Shown here in pieces: positions 21,373 to 32,988 of a DNA stretch of 64,000 nt (position 1 is the stretch's first letter; the number at the start of each line of letters is the position of its first letter). This DNA is from Schistocerca nitens (taxonomy: Eukaryota; Arthropoda; Insecta; Orthoptera; Acrididae), in NCBI RefSeq assembly GCF_023898315.1, contig NC_064619.1, positions 507,582,594 through 507,646,593 on the forward strand. The letters run 5' to 3'. Made by a program: the position numbers and the translations under genes. Under the pieces are notes generated by a model. That model had not been told where the DNA came from. It did not search any database and saw only the letters and a list, made by a program, of their open reading frames with translations.

Positions 21373-22458
21373 AGAAATGTCCTTACAGGACCACGTATCT
21401 GTAAGGAGCTGGGGAAAATTATTTTATTCTTTTTAGTCCAATTTAAACATGTGTTGCATTAAAAATTTATTTTGCTTTCAGTTATTGTAGCTATATGATG
21501 TGAAGTGCTTAAGATGTCCATCACTAACCTTATGATCGGATTGTGAAGTATTAGATGTGTGACATTTCTGAGGAATTCAGATTTCATTACTAGCCTTCTC
21601 CATTGATGAAGGCATAAATTGTTCACATTAGTTTTGTCTGAAGTGTTGTGCTGCGGAGAAGAGTTTGTACTATCTGCCTCAGTAAGCAGTACTACACACT
21701 GTGCAATAAAACTGCTGGCAGCGTTTTTCAGAAGAAAAGAAATGGTGATTAATAAAGTTCTTTTCATGCTCCGTAAGCCAACGAGACATTCAACCTGTCA
21801 TCCAAGCGTTCTATTTCCGCTGTATTAGTTCATTCTTGGTGATCTCATTATCAGATACGCTGGGCAACTTAATCGATGAAGCAAATTTTAATTACTTATC
21901 TTTCACAAAAATTAGTCCAGATTTCCCATTCAGTGTCCCTGCATATAAATTTATTTCTATAACCCCTCTTCCTTTTAAAGCAGCTGAAATTCTTTGAAGC
22001 CAGTAAGCTGTTCCAACTTCCCTGTAGAACGGAAGTACGCTGGAGTTCGCCTTTCAAAATTGTTAATGAAATACCAATTCCGGAAATGAAAGTACTTTTG
22101 CTTTCTATCAGCGCAGAGCTCCTACCGGAAGACATGACCGGGGAAAACAAACTGCTCCTGGGCGTATTTCATGATGTCATATTCTAAGACTTCTGCAGGA
22201 GTGTGGATAATGTTTGTAGATGAGTAATACTTGAAATTTAAATCACTCTACACTGACGAAATCAGTTATGGAGACTGTCATAATGGTCACTTATCACAAG
22301 ATAGGAGCACAGACTGTAAGTATTGTTAATACGGTCAAGGGTGCAAAAAGAATGGGTATAGAGTCATATACATTTCATTTGCTGTCTGCTTGACCCACCA
22401 TGTTTTCTTAGTTGTTGGCTTATAATCGTGTTGTTTCATATAAAAGTGAGCCCTGTTT

Positions 22459-22459
<1 letters not shown>
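21373..22459. other. unassigned sequence
   Basis: AT-rich. Frames at 21459-21828 and 21896-22150 have no recognisable domain. Confidence 0.4.

Positions 22460-22500
<41 letters not shown>
22460..22500. repeat. (GT)n microsatellite
   Basis: About twenty GT units. Confidence 0.95.
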
Positions 22501-22502
<2 letters not shown>

Positions 22503-22972
22503 TGTAAGAGGAGAGAACTTCAGTATTGTAATTACACCTAGAAAGAAAGAAAGAAATGTTGTATTTAGACTCTTGAAGCAAGTAAAGCAGGAGGGTGCTG
22601 TTGCTGGCCAGTACTATCTCTGTCTCTGTGACAAATTTTCCCCCCATACGCGCATAGGCATTACTTTCATACTTTGCCAGAGACCTACATCTATTGAAAT
22701 ATACTCTGTCGAACACTGTGCAGTACATGGCGTCGGCTACTTTTCATTAATATTGTATCTCTTCTATTCCATTCATATACTTACCACAGGGAAATGACTA
22801 TAGATATACACAAAATCTTCTAGCTCTAGTCACTTTGGGGGGGTGGGGGGTGCTTAAGCCGCATCTATGATGTAATTTGACGTCCATCCTACCTCTGTGA
22901 CCTGGCAAGAGACTCATTCGCGTGTCTGTGATTGTGCGACTGACAGAACATCATGATTGACACGTTTTCAGA

Positions 22973-24900
22973 ATGAAACGACAACAAAGTAATGGCACAG
23001 CTGTTCGCCGCCTTTATCAATATTGTAATCCACAACGTCCGATTCCATCGAATACCCATTTCGCCACAATTACGCAACGACTTCGAGAAAGGGTAACTTC
23101 ACCGTCAGCAAGCGTAGCTTTGGTGCTCTAAGGAGACAGCGCACAGCCGGACTAAAAGTGGTCGTACTGCATCACTTCAGCGCTATTTTCAGCTTCACTG
23201 TCAGTGTCTTGGCGCATTCCCTCCAACTAGGCAGCTACAGAACAATAATGTGTCGAATTTAGGGGAGCGTACTTCTGAGGCTCACCTTTGCCTTTCACAC
23301 TACACTTATCCAGTGATTACTCGTGATTCTCAGGATATGTCCGATGGATATCTGGTACGTTACAGGGCAGCGCCGTATTGGTTGGGGAGTGGACAGTATG
23401 ATCGTGTGTTCGAGATCACAAGAGTTCGTGTTACAAAAAACATGCGGGAGCCTTGAAGTTAGGTGAACGGTAGTCTGACTTTCGCACTAGAAGCTCTGCA
23501 AGGCGGGGTTACAACATATTCCCAAGCATAAGGAACAGGCCCCGACTTCTCGATATTGCCCCTACTCGAGATATGATGCACCTAGTAACAGGGTCACGAT
23601 CCACATTCAAATGGCCCTGCGCACTATGGGACTCAACTTCTGAGGTCATCAGTCCCCTAGAACTTAGAACTACTTAAGCCTAACTAACCTAAGGACATGA
23701 CACGCATCCATGCCCGAAGCAGGATTCAAATCTGCGACAGTAGTGTTCGCGCGGTTCCAAAATGTAGCGCCTAGAACCGCTCGGGCACTCCGGGAGGCTG
23801 ATCCACATTCCAGACACATGCATCGAGTGGGAAGTAGTAAAACACCGTGTGTGAGTGTGGAGAGGAAAGTTCCTCTGATCATGTGGTTTAAAGTTGCAGC
23901 CTCTTTCAGGTAGAGAGAGACTGCAAACTATTCGACTGTGATCTGCAATCAATTGTAAGTGACCAAAATTCGTAGACTACAGTTAACATGATTACACACA
24001 GAATATCTTAAAAGCAACTGCTTAACTTTCAGTCTGTGAGATCAAGAGGACGTTCTGGATATTAAAAGAAGCAAGAAGAGTTTCCTCTACTACAGACATT
24101 GGTAGACTCATATAGCTTTAATTAGGACAAACTTGTGTGCAGTGGCTGTTAGTCCCAGCGCCGTTTGGTGTGTTCTGCATGCCCAACAACAACATCCATA
24201 CTACCTCCAAGACATACAGTCACTAATGACAGCCGATTTTGTACCATGCGTTGAGTCTGTATGCAATTAAAGCGCCACTGCATCAACGAGACCCTAATAT
24301 TTCCAAGGCGCATTCCCTTCACAGATGAACGTCAGTTTCCAAGGAATTGTGATCTCAATTCTCTAAACAGCCATGTCTGGGCAGACAAAACCCACATGCC
24401 ATGCACGTCAAGGGTTTCCAACACAGATGTTGTATCAATGTGTGGGCAGATATCGTAGATGGTGATGTGACTGGATCGTACACACTTCTATCGAGCTCAC
24501 GGATCTCATCATCTCGACCTTGCTACAAGAAGTATTGGGCGTGTTGTCAAGATATCTGGTTTCAGCATGACACCACATCCGCTTAATTCTCACCTCTTGT
24601 TCGGGAACATTTGGACCAGTGATTCGGACACATGGATAGGCTGAGGGGATCCAAACGTATGGTCTGCACAATGTGATTTCGGTATTTTTCCTCTGTGATC
24701 GAATGAAGAGTTTAGTTTGTCAGACTGCTGTAGAGACAGAAGAAGATCTGGTGGCACGAGCTGTGGTCGTGCAGGACAGACTGCTGAGAACACCAAGAGT
24801 GATAGAGCGTGTGTACCCCCAAACATCATTCGTACCTACAATATATGCGTCGAACTTGGTAATCACCACAGCGAACCTTACATGTAGTGGATCATAATGC
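22973..24900 (+). pseudogene. decayed DUF4817-type transposase, split by a SINE
   Basis: ATG 22973 opens a readable frame with VRRLYQYCNPQRPIPSNTHF and TITQRLRERV, which matches the N-terminal helix-turn-helix (DUF4817) of an insect transposase family as I remember it. Later pieces, in several frames, fit the catalytic part: FTDERQFPRN (near 24317), NSHVWADKTH (24379-24396), WFQHD near 24560, and ETEEDLVARA (24736-24765). Order and spacing suit a DDE transposase (IS630/Tc1-like superfamily). A SINE interrupts it at 23609-23799, and stops and frameshifts are frequent. Not functional. Confidence 0.6.
23598..23810 (-). mobile_element. SINE-A, complete with TSD
   Basis: SINE-A at 23609-23799 in minus orientation between GATCCACATTC repeats (23598-23608 and 23800-23810). 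Box B has mutated (GGATTCAAATC on plus). It lies within the decayed transposase region and is therefore younger than it. Confidence 0.9.
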
Positions 24901-25179
24901 TAAAGCTGCTTTGAAAAGAACAAAAACGGTTTAAGTTTAACTGTAAACAACAGTGTTCACGAAAGCTGATTAAACTTCCTTTTTGTTTCTTTGATTATTA
25001 ATGAGTGGAATTTTAAAGCAAGTGGTGTAGTGGGTCACGCCTAATAGATTACTTGTAAAAGTGGTTCGCGTTGCCAACTTATTTCCAAAAGGCCATATAG
25101 CACACAAATGTTACATTTCTTGACATGGTTTCCAATTCAAGATCTTATCTACTCAGCCTCCTCCACAAGAACTTGAACA
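24901..25179. other. unassigned sequence
   Basis: Nothing recognised. Confidence 0.3.
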
Positions 25180-25540
25180 GTGTGTCACAAGAGATGGCCA
25201 GTATTCAGGGATATGAAGAGAATGATCATTCGAAACAAAATGGAAAGTAAACATAGGCTCTGAAACGCATGTCTTACGAGCTTTGAGTAATTCTTGGTCT
25301 TCGAAACCGTGAACCAAACGTTTACTGCGTATTTTTATCTTGTATTGGTCCGTATTATCACTTTACAAAATATGGAAAGCAAAGAGGTTGCAGCAGAATA
25401 GATTTCTTTCACAGGATTGGAGATCAAGAATTGCTCATAACTCTGAAGGTATGCATTTTAGAGCCCATGTTTACTTGACTTTTTTGTTTCGAATGATCAT
25501 TCCTGCCATATCCATGAATACTGACCATCACTTCTGAAAC
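25180..25540. repeat. inverted repeat, about 100-bp arms
   Basis: GAATGATCATTCGAAACAAAA (25221-25240) and its surroundings (25180-25278) recur as the reverse complement at about 25430-25540 (TTTTGTTTCGAATGATCATTC), including the block GTAAACATAGGCTCT / AGAGCCCATGTTTAC. The loop is about 150 bp. Probably a small foldback or MITE. Confidence 0.7.
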
Positions 25541-26395
25541 AGCCTATATATACTTGTGTAATCCTGATGTCCTCTAATGCGTGTAATATCAGTGCACGTT
25601 CACAGGAATCAAGGTACCGTAATATTGCCCGAAAGTGTTTAACGAGAATTACATCATCTTTCTGTCGAGGATTAGCGTTTATAATACCCAAATAAATGTT
25701 AGTTTGGGCTAAATCGACCCGTTAGCATCACCTCTCAGAATTAATTCTATGTCTGCTGTGATTCTTTCTTGATATGTGAACCAAGCTCTGGAACAATACT
25801 CTAGAACTGGTCGTAATACTTTCCTGCAACAAAGGGGCATCCGAGGCCAAAATCACACTGCGAGTGAAAAGGGGGTGGAAGAATAAGGTATACATGGAAG
25901 AGGGATATAATGATCTTATAATTCAACATTTACCTGTTACTGATATTTTGACTCAGAATCCGTGAGCCATCCAGAAGATTTTTCGGTGACTTTCTGACCG
26001 TGGCCAGAATACTAACCTCTTTTTTTCCTGAAATGGCATAGCTATACTTCTAGTTCAGTACACACACGTAATGGATGAAATATTTGACACAATAGCGCCT
26101 GTAACAGAAAAATAACTCGCAGACAAAATGTGAGAAGTGTAGATGGTAAATGCATAACTGAGACAAACTGGTAAGTCAAAAACTCCGTACTGCTCGTGAC
26201 GCAGCAGATTCGTCATTACTATGGGCTTGATGGGATGTAAGGGACATGAGCAAAGCTTTTATTGTCACTTATTTCATAAATTTAAATAGTTAAGTCATTG
26301 GTAAACGTATGATTTCGAACTTTCTTGAGATGGAAACGACGTCCATTTTTTCCTGACGTCAGATGCAGCTAACTTTCTTGTACTTGTGTTCGCAG
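25541..26395. other. unassigned sequence, intron upstream of the host exon
   Basis: No recognised repeat apart from weak LINE-3'UTR-like text around 25560-25830 that I could not confirm. It ends in a pyrimidine-rich acceptor region before 26396. Confidence 0.35.
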
Positions 26396-26527
26396 TGGAA
26401 CCGGCAGCAGTGATGGGTAACGACCTGAACAGCGCCACCGAGCTGCCCTCGTTCATCACGTCCGGCAGGAACTTCCGCATCGTCACCAGCGACACCGTCG
26501 TCCTACCCTGCGAGGTGACCAACCCAG
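26396..26527 (+). CDS. internal exon of an Ig-domain cell-adhesion protein (klingon/lachesin-like)
   Basis: The 132-bp segment lies between an acceptor (AACTTTCTTGTACTTGTGTTCGCAG, pyrimidine-rich in its first part) and a donor (CAG|GTAGGA). It contributes 2 bases, 43 whole codons and 1 base, so both introns are phase 1, as is typical of Ig-module exons. It reads ELPSFITSGRNFRIVTSDTV then VLPCEVTNPG: the A-B strands of an I-set/V-like Ig domain with its first disulfide cysteine (LPC). Codons end almost entirely in G or C, unlike the AT-rich surroundings, which supports selection. The pattern resembles the first Ig domain of insect klingon/lachesin/neurotrimin-type GPI-anchored adhesion proteins. 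The exact orthologue is uncertain. The neighbouring exons are not in the window as far as I can see. Confidence 0.65.
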
Positions 26528-26779
26528 GTAGGAGTTCGCAACTGAAAGACACATCAAGCTCCTCGTACATCCTCAGCTATGTTTTAAGATTCTATTCCGC
26601 TTGTAGCAGTACACAGAAGTTATAAAGATACTAGTCCGTGGATTACTGCCCTCTTATAGAATGTATAACGAAGGTCTTGATATAAGAACATCGTTATTTT
26701 GGATCGTAAATGCTATTGTATTTCTACGTTTGGCGTCCTGTGCCCAAATATTTACAAGTACAGTAGCATAATAGGATAG

Positions 26780-27249
26780 TACACTGAAGCGCTAAAGAAA
26801 CTGGCATAGACATGAGTATTCAAATACAGAGTTATGTAAACAGGCAGAATACGGAGCTGCGATCGGCAAAGCCTGCATAAGACTACATGTATCTGCAAGT
26901 TGTTAGATCGGTTACTGCTGCTACAATGACAAGTTATCAAGATTTTCAAGTGAGTCTGGACGCGGTGTTATGGTTGGCGCACGAGCGATGAGACACAGTA
27001 TCTCCGACGCAGCGATCAAGTGGTGATTTTCTCGTACAAACATTTCACGAGTGTATCGTGAATATCAGGAATCCGGTAAAATATCAAATCTCCGACATCG
27101 CTGCGGCCGGAAAAAGATACTGCAAGAACGGGACCAACGACTACTGAAGAGAGTCGTTCAACGTGACAGAAGTGCAACTCTTCGGCAAATTGCTGCAGAT
27201 TTCAATGCTGGGCCATCAACAAGTGTCAGCGTGCGAACCTTCAACAAAA
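26780..27249 (+). mobile_element. 5' part of a Tc1-like transposon
   Basis: Begins after TA (26780-26781) with CACTGAAGCGCTAAAGAAAC. Encodes the bipartite helix-turn-helix DNA-binding region (frame at 27051-27254: YREYQESGKISNLRHRCGRK and LRQIAADFNAGPS). The transposase is cut at 27249 where an LTR-like repeat begins, so no catalytic residues remain. A frameshift and substitutions precede the preserved frame. Confidence 0.8.
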
Positions 27250-27830
27250 TGTGAAACGTCCGCTTTAAACAATTATACAAGGCTATGCTTAACCTGACAC
27301 ACAATATTTTTTAGCGCAACGCAATCTGACTTTCAAAAATCTCTACAAAAGAATGGTCCTGACTAACATTAACCTATACCTTTCACAAATCACTTACCTC
27401 ACAAAAATCTTCGTTACTGGAACTACTGCAATACAGCGAGCGCCACTATTGCCAGCTAAATAAAAGATTCAAACTACGGAAGGCACTAACTACTGATAGG
27501 CATAGTTAGCAAATGAAAGATTTTAATAGAGAACAAACAATGTATTTACCTTAATAATGTTGAAAACTCATAATATGCATAGCAGTTCATGACATACAGT
27601 TTTAAAAATTTCACAACTCCGCCATCTCTCTCCCCACATCCACCACTGCTGGCGGCTCACCTCCAACTGCGCAACGCTACGCGCTGTTCACATCCAGCTG
27701 CCGCTGCCCAACACTACAATGGCAGACAACAATGCAAACTAGCCACAGACTGCACACAGCACAGCCAGTGATTTTCATACAGAGCGCTACGTAACGTTGC
27801 CAATGAGAAAACATAAACAGCCTACTTACA
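27250..27830. mobile_element. possible solo or terminal LTR
   Basis: Starts TGTGAAACGTCC exactly where the Tc1-like fragment breaks and ends near CTACTTACA (27830), giving TG...CA ends. I recall this text (for example CGAGCGCCACTATTGCCAGC, CAACGCTACGCGCTGTTCAC) as a dispersed locust repeat. No matching 5-bp target duplication is visible (CAAAA versus AATGT), so it may be one end of a larger rearranged element. Confidence 0.4.
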
Positions 27831-28825
27831 AATGTGATCAATTCTTGCGGCGTTTGGTAATTGGAATGCAAGCCGAAAGGAATCTCTATAGTTCCTGACT
27901 TGGTCGTAATAGGAATAGAAAAGTGCCAACGCAGACATATGCTTTAAACGAATAATCTTTATTCAGAAACTGACTTTTCTTTTCATTCAAAAAGTGGCAT
28001 GTACGCTTTCCTTTTTGCCTTAAAAGACACGTATTCTATCTACAGAATTCTTCTTAGGTTCCAAACCAGACACCATTATACATATAAAACAGTATTTGCC
28101 CCTTGAATATGGATAATGGACCAAAGTCCAAAACTGGTCGCTTTATAAGACAGAATGTGTGCAACTTTGACGGTTTTGTAATTTCACTGAATCATAGTAA
28201 GGTGCTGCAGATTACCATCTAATATGCTTGCAGTGAGTATCTAAAAATTACTAAGAAATTACTAAACCGTAAAAAACTGCGATATCTTAATTAATATAAT
28301 CAATAGGGTGATTTACCCACAGAAACATTTCGAAGATTTAAACAGATTACAAGTTTGAGCTTTGAAAAAGACGCAAAATAAATTTTACCAGCTTGTTAAG
28401 CTCCGAAACACACAGAATTATTAATAAAATAACTGTTTTTAGCTTTAGGAAAAGCACAGGTTACTTAAATTGTCAAGCTCCAACGTACAGAACAGACCAC
28501 AGTTAACCTAAGTTTGCAGGGTTCTCCCGTAACCAGAAGCAAGGCAATATCAGCCACCTAATACAGTGTCTGATGCAGTAGTTGCAATTGACGAAGCTTG
28601 ACAGCCCAGAGAAAAATTACCAGGATGAAGAGTCAACAGGCACGGTTTGTGAAACGCAGCAGCGTCGAAAGCAGATGTTCAGAAACGAGCTCACCAGTTT
28701 GAACTCCATTGGTAATGCCAGCAGACGCGTGCGGTTGAGTCGGCAGCCTACCAGTGATAGGTGCCCTCGGAGTATCACACATTCTCGCAGAACAGAGTCC
28801 AGCCAGCACCTCCTCCGTCCACAGC
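27831..28825. other. unassigned sequence
   Basis: Could include internal sequence of the preceding LTR-like element, but no coding domain is visible. Confidence 0.35.
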
Positions 28826-29085
28826 TAGTGGTCTAGTGGCTAGGGTTGCTGCCTCTGGATCACAGTGTCTCGGATTCGATTCCCGGCCGGGTTGATTTTC
28901 TCTGCCCGAGAACTGCATGTTTGTGCTGTCCTCATCATTTCATCGTAATCATCACCATCCGTGACAGTCGCTAGATTGGACTGTGTAAAAGAATTGGAAC
29001 GTGAAAAAAATGGGGAGTTTGTACGGGTGCTGGTGACCCCGCAGTTGAGTGCCCCTCGAACCAAAACATCATCAGCACCTCTTCC
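28826..29085 (+). mobile_element. SINE-C (tRNA-derived)
   Basis: Head AGTGGTCTAGTGGCTAGGGT resembles a tRNA D-arm/box A, and GGATTCGATTCCCGG resembles box B. The body contains CTAGATTGGACTGTG and GGTGACCCCGCAGTTGAGTG and closes with CATCATCAGCA. It differs from SINE-A and SINE-B in the body. No clear target duplication was found. Confidence 0.65.
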
Positions 29086-29389
29086 TCTTCTTGCGAGTAC
29101 CAGCTCGTGACCCTCGCCAAGCGCTGGTTTGCCCATCCGCTCCAGTCCGAACGCCAATACTGAATTAATCCAGCCTGTACGGCAAGCCCTTAAAAGTCTC
29201 ACAGGCGGAGAGTTCGCGCTCTCTCGAGGGACGCGGTCGAACACGTTGCTGAATAACTGTCACAGATTGTAGTGGATAACCATTATCGATACGAGCTGGT
29301 AGGGCTGAGGCATCACTGTCTGAATTGTTGCCAGCTTCACACATGTGCGGAAGAAACATCAAATTTGAAAACCCAATAGTTTTCGTATA

Positions 29390-30521
29390 TACAGTTAGTT
29401 GACGAAAGTCATGGGACAGCGATATGCACATATAAATATGGCGGTGGTATCGCATACACGAGGTATAAATGGACAGTGCATTATCGGATCTGTCATTTGT
29501 AGGCAGATGATTCAGCTGAAAAGATGTCCGACGTAATTACCCTCTCACGACTGGAATTAACAGACGTTGGTAGTTGGACCTAGACGCATGGAACATTCCA
29601 TGTGAGAAATCGTTAGGTAATTCAGTATTCCGAGATCCACAGTGTCAAGAGTGTGACGAGAATACCAAATTTCAGGTATTACCTGTCACCACGGACAACA
29701 CAGTGGCCGACGGCCTTCACTAAACGACAGAGCGAAGCGTTGTTTTCGTAGAGCAGTCAGTGTTAACAGACTAGCAACACTGCATGAAATAACATCGGAA
29801 ATTAATGTGGGATGTACAAGGGATGTATCCGTTAGGTCAGTGCGGTGAAATTTGGTATTAATAGGCTATAGCTTCAGACAAACGGTGCGAGTACCTTTGC
29901 TAAAAGCACGAATTCACGTACAGAGCCTCTCCTGCGCTCGTGACTATATCGTTTAGTCCGTTGACGACTGTAAAACCGTGGCCTATTTCAAATGGTAAGA
30001 GGTGATGGTAGGATCCGAATGGGGTGCAGACCCAACGAAGCCAGGGACACAAGTTGTCAACAAGGCACCGTGCGAGCGTGTGGTGGATCCATAATGATGT
30101 GGGCTGTGTTTACATGGAGTGGACCAAATGAACCGGTCATTGACAAGAAATGATAATGTTCGGCTGCGTGGAGACCATTCGCAGCCATTCACGGACTTCA
30201 TATACCCAACAGCTATGGAATTTTTGTGGATGACAATACGCCGTGTCAGCGGGCTTCGCGATTGGTCTGAAGAACATTCTGGACAATTCGAGCGAAAGAT
30301 TGGATGAACCAAATCGCCCGACATGGTATATAATCGAGAGGTACGGACTAGCAACACATTTCGCAATTATGGACAGTTACTGAAGCAGCATGGCTCACTA
30401 TCTGTACAGGAGCTTCCAACGACTTGTTGACTCCAAACATCTAGTTGCTGTACTACGCCGAGCAAAAGGAGTTCAGACACGATTTTAGGAGGTGTAGCAT
30501 GACTTCTGTCAACTCAGTGTA
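29390..30521 (+). mobile_element. Tc1-like transposon, complete ends, dead transposase
   Basis: The element at 29392-30519 is flanked by TA (29390-29391 and 30520-30521). Left end CAGTTAGTTGACGAAAGTCATG and right end CATGACTTCTGTCAACTCAGTG are inverted repeats. Recognisable transposase text runs throughout in shifting frames, including the segment around 30225 (GATGACAATACGCCGTGTCA), which corresponds to the second catalytic aspartate region (DDN). The first catalytic block after TGGCCTATTTCAAATGG appears deleted. Many frameshifts; non-functional. Confidence 0.85.
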
Positions 30522-30689
30522 TGTTATCGGCTGTAAAAAGTATCGGATCGTTATTTATTAACGCGTATCGTATAAATACGTTCGTGGATTGCTATGAAGA
30601 ACATGCAATCGACATGAGAGGTGCTCTACAGCTGTCGCAGAATGCATGTATAAGTTTAGACCGAGTTCTGCGCAGCCACCTACAAACCG

Positions 30690-31100
30690 AAGAGATCACA
30701 ATGATACTGGCTCTGCCCTCGTGTCAAAAGCACGCTGTTCCCGCGGCTCCCTGCGTGCAAAGTGTTTACAGGCTGCAATGCCCTCCGCAGAACGCCGTGC
30801 GCCGGCCTTCGCTTTCGCAGCGACGCAATCAGCGCGGCGGTCAGCTTGCGCCGCAGGGCAGCAATAAATCGCCGCCACCGCCACCGCCGCTACCGCTGGT
30901 TGCTATTCAACAGGTAACGCTATTAAATTACCTGTCGCTGATTGGTCCATCGTGATTGCGTTTTCACAATCAGCCTACCGGCGAACCGTGCCTGCGACGC
31001 GACGCAGCGTTCCGCGCTGATTTCCAGAAATTTCGGTCCGTCTCCCCGTTGCGGCTAAACGTAGCTGCCGATTTCCGTCAGGCCACGAGACGAGAAGAGG
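30690..31100. promoter_or_regulatory. GC-rich island
   Basis: GC-rich block with CCGCCACCGCCACCGCCGCT at about 30870 and TATTAAATTACCTG at 30920-30933. Several overlapping frames on both strands are alanine/arginine-rich without domains. Possible regulatory DNA only. Confidence 0.25.
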
Positions 31101-31166
31101 CAGAGTATTGGTATTTCCGTGCGTAACTTGTACGGACCCGCAACCTTTTGTTTGTAGTGCTTGCGC

Positions 31167-31170
<4 letters not shown>

Positions 31171-31262
<92 letters not shown>
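31171..31262. repeat. compound (AC)n(AT)n microsatellite
   Basis: About 18 AC units followed by about 28 AT units. Frames through it are artefacts. Confidence 0.95.
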
Positions 31263-31265
<3 letters not shown>

Positions 31266-31608
31266 TGCTCTACCTGTCTCCCCCATCCCCCATCATCCTC
31301 CACAGCGCACTCTTGTTATCGAGTTAGCCGGTGATGAATTGTATCTTTACGGTATTATTTTCACTGTCGAACAGAAAATACACTACTGGCCATTAAAATT
31401 GCTACGCCACGAAGATGTGCTACAGACGCGAAATTTAACCGACAGGAAGAAGATGCTGTGATATGCAAATGATTAGGTATTCAGAGCATTCACACAAGGT
31501 TGGCGCCGGTGATGACACCTACAACGTGCTGACATGAGGAAAGTTTCCAACCGATTTCTCATACACAAACAGCAGTTGACCGGCGTTACCTTGTGAAACG
31601 TTGTTGTG

Positions 31609-32908
31609 ATGCCTCGTGTAAGGAAGAGAAATGCGTACCATCAAAAAAATGGCTCTGAGCACTATGCGACTTAACTTCTGAGGTCATCAGTCGCCTAGAA
31701 CTTAGAACTAATTAAACCTAACTAACATAGGGACATCACACACATACATGCCCGAGGCAGGATTCGAACCTGCGACCTTAGTGGTCGCTCGGCTCCAGAC
31801 TGTAGCGCCTAGAACCGCACGGCCACACAGGCCGGCTGCGTACCATCACGTTTCCGACTTTCATAAAGGTCGGATTGTAGATCGCGATTGCCGTTTATGG
31901 TATCACGACATTGCTGCTCGCGTTGGTCGAGATCCAATGACGGTTAGCAGAATCTGGAATCGGTGGGTTCAGGAGGGTAATACGGAATGCCGTGCTGGAT
32001 CACAACTGCCTCATATCACCAGCAGTCGAGATGACAGGCATCTTATCCGCATGGCTGTAACGGATCGTGCAGCCACGTCTCGATCCCTGAGTCAACAGAT
32101 GGGGACGTTTGCAAGACAACAACCATATCCACGAACAGTTCGATGACGTTTGCCGCAGCATGGACTATCAGCTCGGAGACCATGGCTGCGGTCACCCTTG
32201 ACGCTGCATCACAGATTGGAGCGCCTGCGATGGTGTACTCAACGACGAACCTGGGAGCAAGAATGGCAAAACGTCATTTTTTCGGATGAATCCGGGTTCT
32301 GTCTACAGCATCATGATGGTCGCATGCGTGTTTGGCGACATCGCGGTGAACGCACATTGTAAGCGTGTATTCGTCATCGCCATAATGGCGTGTCACCCGG
32401 CTTGATGGTGTGGGGTGCCATTGGTTACACGTCTCGGTCACCTCTTGTTCGCACTGACGGCACTTTGAACAGTGGACGTTACATTTCAGATGTGTTACGA
32501 CCCGTGGCTCTACCCTTCGTTCGATCCCTGCGAAACCCTACATTTCAGCAGGATAATGCACGACCGCATGTTTTAGGTCCTGTACGGGCCTTTCTGGATA
32601 CAGTAAATGTTCGACTGCTGCCCTGGCCAGCACATTCTCCAGATCTCTCACCAATTGAAAACGTCTGGTCAATGGTGGCCGAGCAACTGGCTCGTCACAA
32701 TACGGCAGTCACTACTCTTGATGAACTGTGGCATCGTGTTGAAGCTGTATGGGCAACTGTACCTGTACACGCCATCCAAGCTCTGTTTGACTCAATGCCT
32801 AGGCGTAACAAGGCCGTTATTACGGCCAGAGGTGCTTGTTCTGGGTACTTATTTCTCAGGATCTATGTAACCAAATTGCTAGAAAATGTAATCACATGTC
32901 AGTTCTAG
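31609..32908 (+). pseudogene. Tc1-like DD34E transposase, disrupted
   Basis: Encodes the enzyme that would cut and paste the surrounding transposon. ATG 31609-31611 starts MPRVRKRNAYH, which is interrupted by the SINE at 31643 and continues after it with HVSDFHKGRIVD. An N-terminal helix-turn-helix (YHDIAARVGRDPMTVSRIWN) follows. Catalytic residues are all visible: D in FSDESGF (about 32285), D in FQQDNARPH (about 32553), and E in SPDLSPIENVW (about 32660). The last two are separated by 34 residues, giving DD34E. One frame is kept after the SINE, but TGA at 32144-32146 and TAA at 32360-32362 interrupt it. The C-terminus ends at TAG 32906-32908. Not functional as it stands. Confidence 0.9.
31632..31847 (-). 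mobile_element. SINE-A inside the transposase, with TSD
   Basis: SINE-A at 31643-31836 in minus orientation, bounded by TGCGTACCATC (31632-31642 and 31837-31847). The uninterrupted site is seen in the relative at 11643-11653. The insertion creates an artificial open frame from 31748 that fuses SINE-derived residues (MPEAGFEPAT) to transposase. Confidence 0.95.
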
Positions 32909-32988
32909 TAAAATATATTTGTCGAATGAAACCCGTTTATCATCTGCATTTTCTTCTTGGTGTAGCAATTTTAATGGCCAGTAGTGTA

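Larger units (their letters stand above)
31379..32988 (+). mobile_element. Tc1-like transposon with a nested SINE
   Basis: TA-flanked element (31381-32986) whose ends CACTACTGGCCATTAAAATT and AATTTTAATGGCCAGTAGTG are perfect inverted repeats at the tips. It carries one almost complete transposase pseudogene. A SINE-A has landed near the start of the gene. A truncated relative lies at 11391-11893. Confidence 0.95.

Noticed and set aside
25560-25830. Possible LINE 3' UTR
   Set aside because: Only a vague resemblance from memory, with no coding motif or tail.
31108-31461. 117-codon frame with Thr/His and Ile/Tyr repeats
   Set aside because: It runs through the (AC)n(AT)n microsatellite.
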